From NCBI GenBank assembly GCA_015057435.1, contig SVEJ01000017.1, forward strand, positions 1 to 56,225: a stretch of DNA of 56,225 nt, in the 5' to 3' direction. The notes beneath the pieces were generated by a model, which did no database searches, was not told the origin of the DNA, and was given only the letters and a program-made list of their open reading frames with translations. Shown here in pieces: positions 34,722 through 43,155 of the stretch (position 1 is the first letter of the stretch; every line of letters begins with the position of its first letter). This DNA is from Lachnospiraceae bacterium. Its GTDB lineage: Bacteria > Bacillota > Clostridia > Lachnospirales > Lachnospiraceae. Made by a program: the position numbers and the translations under genes.

Positions 34722-35822
34722 TTATCCTAATTTGTAGATGGTTTCACGGTCTCCGAAACATACCTCTGCTCCCGGTTTTAATATATAAGTCTCTTTTGGT
34801 AAAAGTCGCTTATCTCCATTTACAAAAGTTCCGTTGCTGGAATAATCAATAATTTCATATTCACGGCGGTCAGCGTGGTATGTAATTTCACAATGTAAAC
34901 GACTGACCAAAGGAAGATTGACAATCATGTCTGCAACCGTGTTGTCGCGACCGATTCGAATGCATTGTTCGGGTTTGACTCTGATAATTGCACCGAGATA
35001 TGCACCCCTTGTGCAGATGAAAGCACCGGTATCTTCCTGGTTTTGTTGCAAACTGTTGGTAATATAACAGTGCGGAGTTTGTGTTGTTGCTGCTAATTTT
35101 CGGCAAGCAGTATTCGCATCTGTTTTTTCAAACAATTGTCTTATTTCTCTTTGATGCTTGCGACTTACCGGAATATCTTCTGATAACCCATTGATGCTGA
35201 TTGTGTTATTGACATTGTATGATGTAATCAATTCTTTTTGTACGAGATAGCTTTGATGACAACGCACAAATCCGTCTTTATGTAAAATCTGTTCTAACAC
35301 ATCGAGTTTTTCGTAATAGTCATAATCTCTTCGTTTTGTATGGATTGTGATTTTTCTTCGATTGCTTTCAATGTATAGAATGCTGTTAATCGGTATTTTG
35401 CAGTTGGTGCCTCGGATAGATAGGTTGAGACACTTTACATTTACAGATAGTTCGTCCATATAGCGACGCACTTCTTTGCCGATATCGGATGTTGTCAACG
35501 GCTTTAACAGGTATGCAAATGTGTGATACTGAAAACATTCATATACATGCTCTTTCGAATTGGTAATAAAAATAATATCGGTATCAATGTTATGCTCGTA
35601 GATATACTTTGCAAGCTCTAGTCCGTTTCCGTTCTCCATAAAAATGTCGGTAAAGATGAGATTGCAGTCAAAGTCCTCGTTGGCAATTGCTGCTAAGACC
35701 TCTGCACCACTGTGAAAGATGCGCGCTTTCCAATCGGAAATCGGTAGCATGATATCATGTAAAATGCTATATAAATTGTCTGTAAATTGATGATCGTCAT
35801 CACATATTCCTATTGTTATCAT
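34722..35822 (-). CDS. REC-LytTR response regulator fused to a C-terminal FHA domain
   Basis: Three domains are visible in 366 residues. A receiver domain (1-120) has the acidic pocket DDD at 8-10, phospho-acceptor Asp59 in FTDIFMENG, and a lysine near 103 in YLLKPLT. A LytTR DNA-binding domain follows (about 130-230; SIRGTNCKIPINSILYIES, then FVRCHQSYLVQ). A complete FHA domain lies at about 275-366 (IRIGRDNTVADM, SRLHCEI, SSNGTFVNGDKRL). LytTR regulators normally end after the DNA-binding domain, so the FHA extension is unusual. It may let phosphothreonine signals from the neighbouring kinase meet a His-Asp type signal. No histidine kinase is adjacent. It is the first gene of the minus-strand cluster. 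Confidence 0.9.
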   Translation of the reverse strand: MITIGICDDDHQFTDNLYSILHDIMLPISDWKARIFHSGAEVLAAIANEDFDCNLIFTDIFMENGNGLELAKYIYEHNIDTDIIFITNSKEHVYECFQYHTFAYLLKPLTTSDIGKEVRRYMDELSVNVKCLNLSIRGTNCKIPINSILYIESNRRKITIHTKRRDYDYYEKLDVLEQILHKDGFVRCHQSYLVQKELITSYNVNNTISINGLSEDIPVSRKHQREIRQLFEKTDANTACRKLAATTQTPHCYITNSLQQNQEDTGAFICTRGAYLGAIIRVKPEQCIRIGRDNTVADMIVNLPLVSRLHCEITYHADRREYEIIDYSSNGTFVNGDKRLLPKETYILKPGAEVCFGDRETIYKLG

Positions 35823-36028
35823 TTGTAAGAACCTTCCTGTCCATTCTATTTCATTTATATAACTATTCTGTCATGTACAGTTATATTTAAGTATAGCAAA
35901 TAACAAGCTCGTGTGCAATTTTCCTGACTTGTTTTTGCATACCCTAGTATAGCAAAATAGAAGATGAATTTGGCGTGTATGTAACTTTTGGTTAGCAAAA
36001 TGTAAAAAGTTGTAATTTATGAAAAAGG
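35823..36028. promoter_or_regulatory. Divergent intergenic region with short direct repeats
   Basis: This stretch lies between the LytTR-FHA gene (minus) and the DUF4317 gene (plus). AGTATAGCAAA occurs twice (35890-35900 and 35946-35956), 56 bases apart. AAGTTGTAA (36007-36015) recurs as AGGTTGTAA (36026-36034), 19 bases apart, the second copy covering the -35 box of the plus-strand promoter. LytTR proteins bind short direct repeats, so these are candidate sites. No clear promoter for the minus-strand genes could be picked out by eye. Confidence 0.4.
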
Positions 36029-36057
36029 TTGTAAATGAGAATAGAATCAGATAAAAT
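36029..36057 (+). promoter_or_regulatory. Promoter of the DUF4317-DUF815 genes
   Basis: TTGTAA (36029-36034), 17 bases and TAAAAT (36052-36057) make a good promoter. Transcription from about 36064 supports ATG 36125 as start, because an in-frame ATG at 36035 would lie upstream of the transcript. Confidence 0.6.
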
Positions 36058-36124
36058 AATGATATCTGCGTTTTGTTGCAAAACAATGCAAAAAATGGAC
36101 TTACGATATATTCGGGAGGATAGC

Positions 36125-37282
36125 ATGAATAAGAAAGAAATTAATGAAATCAAGAAACAGTTTGCACCGGAAAAATGTACAATTACACGTATCTGTGGTT
36201 GCTATGTAGATGGTGAAAAGAATAAAAAGACAGAGCTTGCACAGACATTTCTAACATTAACGGAAGAAGAGAACTTTAAGTACTTTACAATCTTTAAGAA
36301 TACAATGTCCGGAACGCTTGGTAAGAATCTTCTTAATATGGAATTTCCTATGGAGCAAGAGCAGGCGGGAGGAACACAAGAGTTTTTGTTGCGTCTTAAG
36401 AATTCAAAGTTAGAAGATGCGGCGTTAACGGAGCAGTTTTATGATAAAGTAATTGAGACATATAACTATCCGGAGAATTACTACATAATTTTAATCTATG
36501 CAGCGTACGATGTTCCGGGACAGACGGAAGACGGAATAGAGAACGATGATGCGTCGGATTATGTATATGACTATATTCTTTGTAGTATTTGTCCGGTGAA
36601 GCTTACAGAAGCAGGACTTTGTTATAATGAGAGAAATAACAGCATTGAAAGCAGAATTCGTGATTGGGTTGTTACAGCACCGATTCATGGTTTTTTGTTC
36701 CCTGCATTTAATGATCGTAATACAGATATCCATGGTTTGCTTTATTACACCAGGAATTCTGAGCAGATGCAGGAAGAATTTATCGATAAAGCGTTAGGTT
36801 GTGGAGCACCACTTTCATATAAGGCGCAAAAGGAGACGTTTCAGGATATTATTGAGAATTCCTTAGGAGAACAATGCGATTTTGAAACGGTCAAGACGAT
36901 TCATGAGAATTTGAATGAATATGTAGAGACATATCAGGATGCACCGGAACCGCCTGTTTTAGATAAGATGGACATGAAAAAATTATTGGCTGATAGCGGT
37001 GTGAAACCGGAAGCATTGCAAAGCTTTGAGACAGCATTTGATACGATTGTGTGTGATGAGGAACAACCGAAGTTCACAGCAGCGAATGTGGCAAGTACCA
37101 GAAGCTTTGATATTAAGATGCCGGATGTTGTAATCAAGGTAAAGCCTGAACGAACAGATCTTGTTGAAACAAGAGTGATTGATGGAAGACAGTATATTAT
37201 GATAGAGGTTAATGATAGCGTTGAAGTTAATGGAATTAACATTCGCAATGTGAATGTAGAGACCGGTGAAATAATGGACTGA
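36125..37282 (+). CDS. DUF4317 family protein
   Basis: ATG 36125 follows GGGAGGATAG. The 385-residue soluble protein matches the DUF4317 family common in Lachnospiraceae and Ruminococcaceae: it begins MNKKEINEIKKQFAPEKCTI, continues with RICGCYVDGEKNKK, and has ALGCGAPLSYKAQKETFQ in the middle. The function of the family is unknown. It ends with a beta-rich piece (RQYIMIEVNDSVEVNGINI). No signal peptide or membrane segment is present. It is followed 53 bases later by a DUF815-type ATPase and they may share a transcript. Confidence 0.85.
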   Translation: MNKKEINEIKKQFAPEKCTITRICGCYVDGEKNKKTELAQTFLTLTEEENFKYFTIFKNTMSGTLGKNLLNMEFPMEQEQAGGTQEFLLRLKNSKLEDAALTEQFYDKVIETYNYPENYYIILIYAAYDVPGQTEDGIENDDASDYVYDYILCSICPVKLTEAGLCYNERNNSIESRIRDWVVTAPIHGFLFPAFNDRNTDIHGLLYYTRNSEQMQEEFIDKALGCGAPLSYKAQKETFQDIIENSLGEQCDFETVKTIHENLNEYVETYQDAPEPPVLDKMDMKKLLADSGVKPEALQSFETAFDTIVCDEEQPKFTAANVASTRSFDIKMPDVVIKVKPERTDLVETRVIDGRQYIMIEVNDSVEVNGINIRNVNVETGEIMD

Positions 37283-37335
37283 TTATGAGAATGGCGATAA
37301 CAGATGTCGTGATTTAGAAAGTGAGAATACATAGT

Positions 37336-38751
37336 ATGTACAAACAGGTATCAAAATTAATTGTATATAGAGATTTAGGGGAAGACAGTATTTTAAAACG
37401 GCTGGCTAACATATTTGAAGATTTTGATTGGTATAAGGAGAATGTGCTCGGCAATTCTTCTGCATTTAGTGCTTCGAAGTTAGAAGAAATGAAAGATAAA
37501 AAACATATCAGTAAAGAAACACTGATTACAAGAATCTATGCTGAGATTAAGCGCTTATTGGATTTGGCAACAGACTATGGTTTTGATAAAAACTTATGGC
37601 ATAATTATCTTACGTTCTTATTGATGACCAATGAAAACTCATTTACTTTAACAAGTGAAAAAATTGGTGCAAACGAAGGCAGTGTGAATCATTTTGCTAA
37701 GAATGATTTCAAGATTTTTAAGGAACTGTTTGACTATAATTTCTATGAAATTGAAAAAGAATTGGGGATAGATTGTTTTTCAACGATTTCTAATTATCAG
37801 GCGATTGTTAAAAAGGAACGTATGTATAATTACAATGTTTCACAAAAGGTACAGGCACTGTCTTGCCGATTAGAGCAGTGTGACAATGAGGATGGATTTT
37901 TCAAAGAGGTGACACGGTTTTATGCAGACTATGGTGTTGGTATGTTTGGTCTTAACAAAGCATTTCGTATCCGTCCTGTGGCAGGAGCAGTTTGTAATGA
38001 GGACAGTACGCCGGCAGCGGGAACAGTTGATATCTATCCGATTAACAATACGGAAAATGTGGTGCTTGACGATCTGATTGGCTATGAGATTCAAAAACAG
38101 AAATTGATTGATAATACCGAGGCTTTTGTGGAGGGAAGACCGGCTAACAATTGTCTGTTGTTTGGTGATTCCGGAACAGGAAAGTCTACCTGTATCAAAG
38201 CGATTATCAATGAGTATTATGACCGTGGTCTTCGCATGATAGAAATCTATAAACATCAGTTTAAGGATTTGTCTACGGTGATTGCAATGATTAAGAATCG
38301 GAATTATCGCTTCATCATTTATATGGATGATTTATCCTTTGAAGAGTTTGAGATTGAGTATAAGTTTTTGAAAGCAGTCATTGAAGGCGGCGTGGAGACG
38401 AAACCGGATAATGTGTTAATCTATGCGACGTCGAATCGAAGACATCTGATTAAAGAAACATGGAACGATAGGAATGACTTAGAACATGGTGGCGGCGGTG
38501 AATTGCATCGTTCCGATACAATGCAGGAGAAACTGTCACTCGTGAATCGTTTTGGCGTTACAATTAATTTCTCGAGACCGAATCAAAAGGAATATTTCCA
38601 TATTGTAACAGAGCTTGCAAAGCGAAATCCGCAGATTACTTTGACAGAACAGGAATTGATTGCAGAGGCAAACAAATGGGAACTTTCGCACGGTGGTATA
38701 TCGGGGCGTACAGCGCAACAATTTGTAAACTATGTGGCAGGTAAGGCATAA
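37336..38751 (+). CDS. DUF815-type AAA+ ATPase
   Basis: The 471-residue protein has an alpha-helical N-terminal part (about 1-235) and an ATPase domain. The latter has Walker [10 protein letters not shown] (about 276-284), Walker [12 protein letters not shown] (about 328-338), and a sensor-like ATSNRRHL with [21 protein letters not shown] (last third split across about 365-400), as in DUF815/YpfJ-like proteins. These ATPases are poorly characterised. I prefer ATG 37336; GTG 37321 is in frame but has no ribosome binding site, while the sequence before 37336 (AAAGTGAG) is only weakly complementary. The gene overlaps the upstream leader of the next gene, whose start lies 16 bases past its stop. 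Confidence 0.85.
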   Translation: MYKQVSKLIVYRDLGEDSILKRLANIFEDFDWYKENVLGNSSAFSASKLEEMKDKKHISKETLITRIYAEIKRLLDLATDYGFDKNLWHNYLTFLLMTNENSFTLTSEKIGANEGSVNHFAKNDFKIFKELFDYNFYEIEKELGIDCFSTISNYQAIVKKERMYNYNVSQKVQALSCRLEQCDNEDGFFKEVTRFYADYGVGMFGLNKAFRIRPVAGAVCNEDSTPAAGTVDIYPINNTENVVLDDLIGYEIQKQKLIDNTEAFVEGRPANNCLLFGDSGTGKSTCIKAIINEYYDRGLRMIEIYKHQFKDLSTVIAMIKNRNYRFIIYMDDLSFEEFEIEYKFLKAVIEGGVETKPDNVLIYATSNRRHLIKETWNDRNDLEHGGGGELHRSDTMQEKLSLVNRFGVTINFSRPNQKEYFHIVTELAKRNPQITLTEQELIAEANKWELSHGGISGRTAQQFVNYVAGKA

Positions 38752-38767
38752 AGTAAGGGAGCAGCAG

Positions 38768-40573
38768 ATGAAGATTGTTTTGGCGGCATTGAATGCAAAG
38801 TATGTGCATTCAAATCTTGCAGTATATGATATTGCAGCGTATGTAAGAGAACAATGGAAAAAAGAAGATTGCAGGGGAGACGCCCCTGAACTTTTTGTGC
38901 GCGAATATACAATTAATCATAATCTAGACGCAATTTTGCAGTCTATATATCAAGAAAAGGCGGCAGTGGTTGCCTTTTCTTGTTATATCTGGAATATTTA
39001 TGAAATCCTGACAATTGCAAAAGAATTACATAAGGTTGCACCGAATGTGAAAATCTGGCTGGGCGGACCGGAAGTTAGTTTCGACAGTTGTAAGATTTTA
39101 GAAGATAATCCGTTTATAGAAGGTGTCATGAGCGGTGAGGGAGAAGCAACGTTTTACGAGCTGACAGCGTGTTGGTGCGGAAAAAGAGATTTTGATAAAA
39201 AGAAATATGAAGATATATTGGGAATAACGTATCGTGATGCAAATGATACAGTTTGTGAGAACGCTCCACGACCATTAATATCTCTTTCGGATGTACCGTT
39301 TGTGTATCAAGATCTGTCTTTGTTTGAAAATAGAATTTTATATTATGAAACAAGCAGAGGGTGTCCGTTTTCTTGCAGCTATTGTTTGTCGTCTATTGAC
39401 AAACGTGTAAGATTTCGAGATCTGTCTTTGGTGGAGAAGGAATTGCAGTTCTTTTTGGATAACAAGGTTTCGCAGGTGAAATTCATTGACAGGACGTTTA
39501 ACTGCAACAAAGAACATGCGATGGCAATATGGCGTTATATTACAGAACATGATAACGGTGTGACGAATTTTCATTTTGAAGTATCGGCAGACTTGCTTAG
39601 TGAGGAAGAACTTGCGCTCTTTGAAACGATGCGACCGGGGCTTATTCAGCTGGAAATTGGTTTGCAGTCTACCAATCCGGAAACGATTCGGGAAATACGA
39701 AGAAGCATGAATATCGACAGAGTAAAGTCCAACATGCTTGCAATCAGAACGTTTGGTAATATACATCAACATCTGGATTTGATTGCCGGTTTGCCGTATG
39801 AAGATTTTGAAAGCTTTAAGAACTCATTTAATGAGGCGTATGATATGAAACCAAATCAGTTGCAATTGGGATTTTTGAAAGTGTTGAAAGGATCTTATAT
39901 GGAAACGCAAAGTGTCACATATGATCTGCAATACCAGGACTTTCAACCATATGAAGTGTTAGCGACGCGCTGGTTATCGTATGATGAGATTTTGCGACTG
40001 AAATTAGTAGAAGAAATGGTGGAAGTCTATTATAATAGTGATCAGTATGAACATGTATTAGCGTACATTGTGCCGATGTTTGATTCACCTTATTCATTTT
40101 ATGAAGCACTAGGTGCGTATTATAAGAAACATGATTTGTTTGGAATCGGATTCAAACGGGAAAGAAGATACGAGGTGTTGAAGGATTTTTGTGAACAGTG
40201 TTTGGCAGGTAAAGTTTCCATGGAAATCCTGATGAGTTTATTGAATTATGATTATTATCTCAGGGAGAATGCAAAGAGTCGCCCAATTTGGAGTTGCACG
40301 GATCCTATTGAAAAACAGCTGTATCAAAGCTTTTTCAAAAATGGAGGGAATGAAGAGATTCGTTTGGATAAAGAGGGATATGACTCTAAGATGGCAGCGA
40401 GAATGATGCATATTGAACCAATTTCGACAAAAGCGGTTCGATTTATTGTGGAAGAAACGGAAGATATGAATATTTTTGAAGAAATAAACCAGACAGTATA
40501 CTGCCTGTTTGATTATCAGAATAGAAATCCGTTGTCTAAGGATGCAGATGTAGTAATGCTATCGCATTTATAA
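38768..40573 (+). CDS. B12-binding radical SAM protein (DUF4080 type)
   Basis: ATG 38768 follows AAGGGAG. The 601-residue enzyme has a cobalamin-binding-like N-terminal Rossmann part (about 1-135: LAALNAKYVHSNLAVYDIA, WLGGPEVSF, GEGEATF). A radical SAM barrel (about 185-390) carries the iron-sulfur motif CPFSCSYC (C-x3-C-x2-C, about residues 200-207) after ETSRG. A C-terminal DUF4080-like region has FGIGFKRERRYEVLKDF. Members of this class usually carry out radical methylation or rearrangement on an unidentified substrate, often RNA or small molecules. No clear DxHxxG cobalamin-ligand motif is seen, so cobalamin binding may be base-off. It precedes the zinc-ribbon/TPM array by about 60 bases. 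Confidence 0.85.
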   Translation: MKIVLAALNAKYVHSNLAVYDIAAYVREQWKKEDCRGDAPELFVREYTINHNLDAILQSIYQEKAAVVAFSCYIWNIYEILTIAKELHKVAPNVKIWLGGPEVSFDSCKILEDNPFIEGVMSGEGEATFYELTACWCGKRDFDKKKYEDILGITYRDANDTVCENAPRPLISLSDVPFVYQDLSLFENRILYYETSRGCPFSCSYCLSSIDKRVRFRDLSLVEKELQFFLDNKVSQVKFIDRTFNCNKEHAMAIWRYITEHDNGVTNFHFEVSADLLSEEELALFETMRPGLIQLEIGLQSTNPETIREIRRSMNIDRVKSNMLAIRTFGNIHQHLDLIAGLPYEDFESFKNSFNEAYDMKPNQLQLGFLKVLKGSYMETQSVTYDLQYQDFQPYEVLATRWLSYDEILRLKLVEEMVEVYYNSDQYEHVLAYIVPMFDSPYSFYEALGAYYKKHDLFGIGFKRERRYEVLKDFCEQCLAGKVSMEILMSLLNYDYYLRENAKSRPIWSCTDPIEKQLYQSFFKNGGNEEIRLDKEGYDSKMAARMMHIEPISTKAVRFIVEETEDMNIFEEINQTVYCLFDYQNRNPLSKDADVVMLSHL

Positions 40574-40632
40574 TATGAGGTGATAGATAGAATGCGTTAA
40601 CGATGCATTGAATACAGAGGAGGAGAGGGCTT

Positions 40633-42243
40633 ATGTATGCATGTCCGAATTGTAATGCCGGGTTAAAATATGATATTGCATCTGGGATGTTAGGATGTGA
40701 ATACTGTAATACAAAGTATGATCCGTATGAGATGGATGGTCCGCAAACAGCAGTGGAAAATGACACGTTAGAAGTTACAGTGTTTAGCTGTTCGCAATGT
40801 GGAGGTGAGTTATATACAACGGATACTACGGTGGCAGGATTTTGCAGTTTTTGTGGCTCTACAACAGTATTAAACAGTCGTATTGAGAAAACACTTCGTC
40901 CGGATTATATTATTCCGTTCCAAAAGACAAAAGAGGATTGCAAGAATGCATATGCTAAGATGATGTGCTTTGCTATTTTCGCACCAAAGGAACTAAAAAA
41001 CAAAGATTGTATTGATAGCTTTCGCGGCATCTATATGCCGTATTGGATGTATGATGTAAGATATGCAGATCGAGTAGAGATACAAGGCGTACAAGAACGT
41101 ATGGTGGATGAATATAAGGTGGAATCATTTTATAGATTAAGCGGTGACTTGGATGCCGGTTACAAAGGCATTTCTTATGATGGTTCATCTTCCTTTTCAG
41201 ATAATATCAGTGAAAAGATTGCACCATTTGATGTGAAGCATATGAAGGAGTTCACGCCTGCATTTCTCAGTGGATTTTATGGTGATACGGCAGATGTGGC
41301 ATCTGAGGTATATAAAAAAGATGCGTTGCAAAGTGCTGAGAATATGACGGTGAATTACTTGAAGAAACATGAAAAATTCAAGGAATTTGAGATTAGAGAT
41401 AAGGAATCGGTGAGACGCGAATTGAATCCGTCGTCGCAAGATGTGCATCGTGCGATGCTGCCCGTATGGTTTATGTCGTATCGCAATCATGATCGTATTG
41501 CTTATGCAACTGTGAATGGACAGACTGGAAAAGTGGTTGTAGATTTGCCGGTAGATATCAGAAAATATCTATTCGGAACTTTGCTGCTTGCAATACCAAT
41601 CTTTGTCTTGATGAATATGTTTTTTACTGTTACCCCTTCTGTATTGCTCGTTTTAGTCTCTTTGTTTTCTGTTGGTATAGCGGCGTTGCATACTTTGGAA
41701 ATGAAAGAAATTATGGAACGGGATAATTATCAGGATGACCGGGGGATGCTATATAGTCTGGAGGAAGACGAAGATAATGAAAAAGATGATAAAAACGCTT
41801 CCGAAGGAGAGGGCGAGAACATAAAACAAAAGAAGAAAGTACCGATTGCTGTATGGATATTTGGCGCAATATTGTTTTATATCTTTGTGCTTCCTTTTGT
41901 GGGGGACTTTGTGAAGAACATGCAAGTTGAGTGGTTGCTTTGTTTGCCGCTAGTTGCTATGCTGGTTGGCGCAGTGATTGCAGTGGTAAAAAGTGTATCG
42001 TTTATGAAGAAAACAGAATTGAAGAATAAGGTGCCGGCGAATCTTTTTTGCCTGGCGGCCATAATCATGGCGTTCGTTATTGTTTTGTTAAGGCCGATTC
42101 ACGATTGGTGCTACTATCTCGGAACGATTTTATCAATGGGAGCAGTTTTGGTGACATTGATTGACTTGATTCGAAAATATAACGTGTTGTCTACCAGAAA
42201 ACTGCCACAGTTTGATTATAAGGGAGGTGATGACAATGCGTAA
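40633..42243 (+). CDS. Double zinc-ribbon membrane protein, copy 1
   Basis: ATG 40633 follows GGAGGAGAG. The 536-residue product has two zinc ribbons: CPNC/CEYC at about 4-26 and CSQC/CSFC at about 52-75. The globular region that follows has motifs shared by its two paralogues here: DYIIPFQKTKEDCK, SFRGIYMPYWMYDV, GISYDGSSSFSDNISEKIAPF-type sequence and YATVNGQTGKV. Five or so membrane helices make up the rest (about 308-510). Relatives are often labelled TFIIB-type zinc ribbon proteins or, wrongly, PriA helicase. The function is unknown. It overlaps the downstream TPM gene by eight bases (ATG 42236, TAA 42241), so the two products are made together and probably interact. Confidence 0.85.
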   Translation: MYACPNCNAGLKYDIASGMLGCEYCNTKYDPYEMDGPQTAVENDTLEVTVFSCSQCGGELYTTDTTVAGFCSFCGSTTVLNSRIEKTLRPDYIIPFQKTKEDCKNAYAKMMCFAIFAPKELKNKDCIDSFRGIYMPYWMYDVRYADRVEIQGVQERMVDEYKVESFYRLSGDLDAGYKGISYDGSSSFSDNISEKIAPFDVKHMKEFTPAFLSGFYGDTADVASEVYKKDALQSAENMTVNYLKKHEKFKEFEIRDKESVRRELNPSSQDVHRAMLPVWFMSYRNHDRIAYATVNGQTGKVVVDLPVDIRKYLFGTLLLAIPIFVLMNMFFTVTPSVLLVLVSLFSVGIAALHTLEMKEIMERDNYQDDRGMLYSLEEDEDNEKDDKNASEGEGENIKQKKKVPIAVWIFGAILFYIFVLPFVGDFVKNMQVEWLLCLPLVAMLVGAVIAVVKSVSFMKKTELKNKVPANLFCLAAIIMAFVIVLLRPIHDWCYYLGTILSMGAVLVTLIDLIRKYNVLSTRKLPQFDYKGGDDNA

Positions 42244-43108
42244 TTGGAAAAACGATTGTATTGCATTTGTACTTTTGGTTGTGTCCACCGTTTTGTTGTT
42301 TCCTTCTAATGATGTTTTTGCGCAAGTCCTTTATGAAAGCACCAACGGATATGAAGTAGTGATAGATGATGAGGCAGAATTATTAACGGATGATGAGGAA
42401 GCACGGTTATTGCAGTCGATGAAACCCATCACAGAATATGGTAATGTAGCCTTCAAATCTGTAGATGCCGGAACTGAAATTATTGTTGATAAATTTGCAG
42501 ATCTCTATTATCAGGATTTGTGGGGAAGTGAAAGCGGAACTGTGTTTGTGATTGATATGGAAAATCGTATGATTTATATCCATAGTGTAGGGACTGTTTA
42601 CGGAAGTTTGAAAAAATCCTATGCCAATACGATTACAGATAACGTATATACATATGCTACAAAGGGTGATTATGCATCATGTGCCGACAAAGCGTATGAG
42701 CAGATATACACGGTCTTAGAAGGCGGAAGAATTGCGCAGCCAATGAAATATATTAGCAATGCGTTGTTTGCCTTTTTAATGTCGTTTGTGATTTTGTATG
42801 TTATAGTAAAATTGGTTTCCAAAGCAAAAAGACCGTCTAAGTCACAATTGTTTAAAAGCTTGGATGTTTCTCAAACTATGGATAATGTCAAGATTGATTA
42901 CCTGAGTGAAAAGAGAACATATATAGCTGTGCGTGATGGAGAATTCTGGTTAAGTATTTTTTTGGAACTGCTAGAGGCTGTTCTGTTGGGATTTCTCGGC
43001 GGCGGTGGCGGCGGAAGTCGTGGCAGTGGCGGCGGAAGTCGTGGCGGTGGCGGCGGAAGTCGTGGCGGTGGCGGCGGAAGTCGTGGTGGTGGCGGCCACA
43101 GATTCTAA
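42236..43108 (+). CDS. TPM-domain membrane protein with glycine-rich tail, copy 1
   Basis: ATG 42236 lies eight bases after GGGAGG and inside the end of the zinc-ribbon gene. The 290-residue product has a signal sequence (about 8-27). A TPM-phosphatase-like domain follows (about 28-165: VVIDDEAELLTDDEEARLL, FVIDMENRMIYIHS, YANTITDNVY), then a membrane helix (about 183-202). A charged linker, a short second hydrophobic stretch and a tail of GGGGSRGG-type repeats end in GGGGHRF. TPM domains occur in plant photosystem II repair proteins and in many bacterial YgcG-like proteins. The topology suggests the TPM domain is outside the membrane and the Gly tail inside, or in the membrane. The zinc-ribbon protein is its likely partner. 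Confidence 0.85.
   Translation: MRNWKNDCIAFVLLVVSTVLLFPSNDVFAQVLYESTNGYEVVIDDEAELLTDDEEARLLQSMKPITEYGNVAFKSVDAGTEIIVDKFADLYYQDLWGSESGTVFVIDMENRMIYIHSVGTVYGSLKKSYANTITDNVYTYATKGDYASCADKAYEQIYTVLEGGRIAQPMKYISNALFAFLMSFVILYVIVKLVSKAKRPSKSQLFKSLDVSQTMDNVKIDYLSEKRTYIAVRDGEFWLSIFLELLEAVLLGFLGGGGGGSRGSGGGSRGGGGGSRGGGGGSRGGGGHRF
43005..43088 (+). repeat. Four 21-base tandem repeats encoding the glycine-rich tail
   Basis: The unit GTGGCGGCGGAAGTCGTGGC plus one base is repeated four times (43005-43025, 43026-43046, 43047-43067, 43068-43088), with a partial fifth copy before the stop. Only single-base changes separate the units. The local GC content is far above the neighbourhood. The run can change length in multiples of seven codons without a frameshift. 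Confidence 0.85.
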
Positions 43109-43155
43109 AAAGCACGTATAAAGTGGTAGAATGATTATACGAAGGAGGAAGATAA

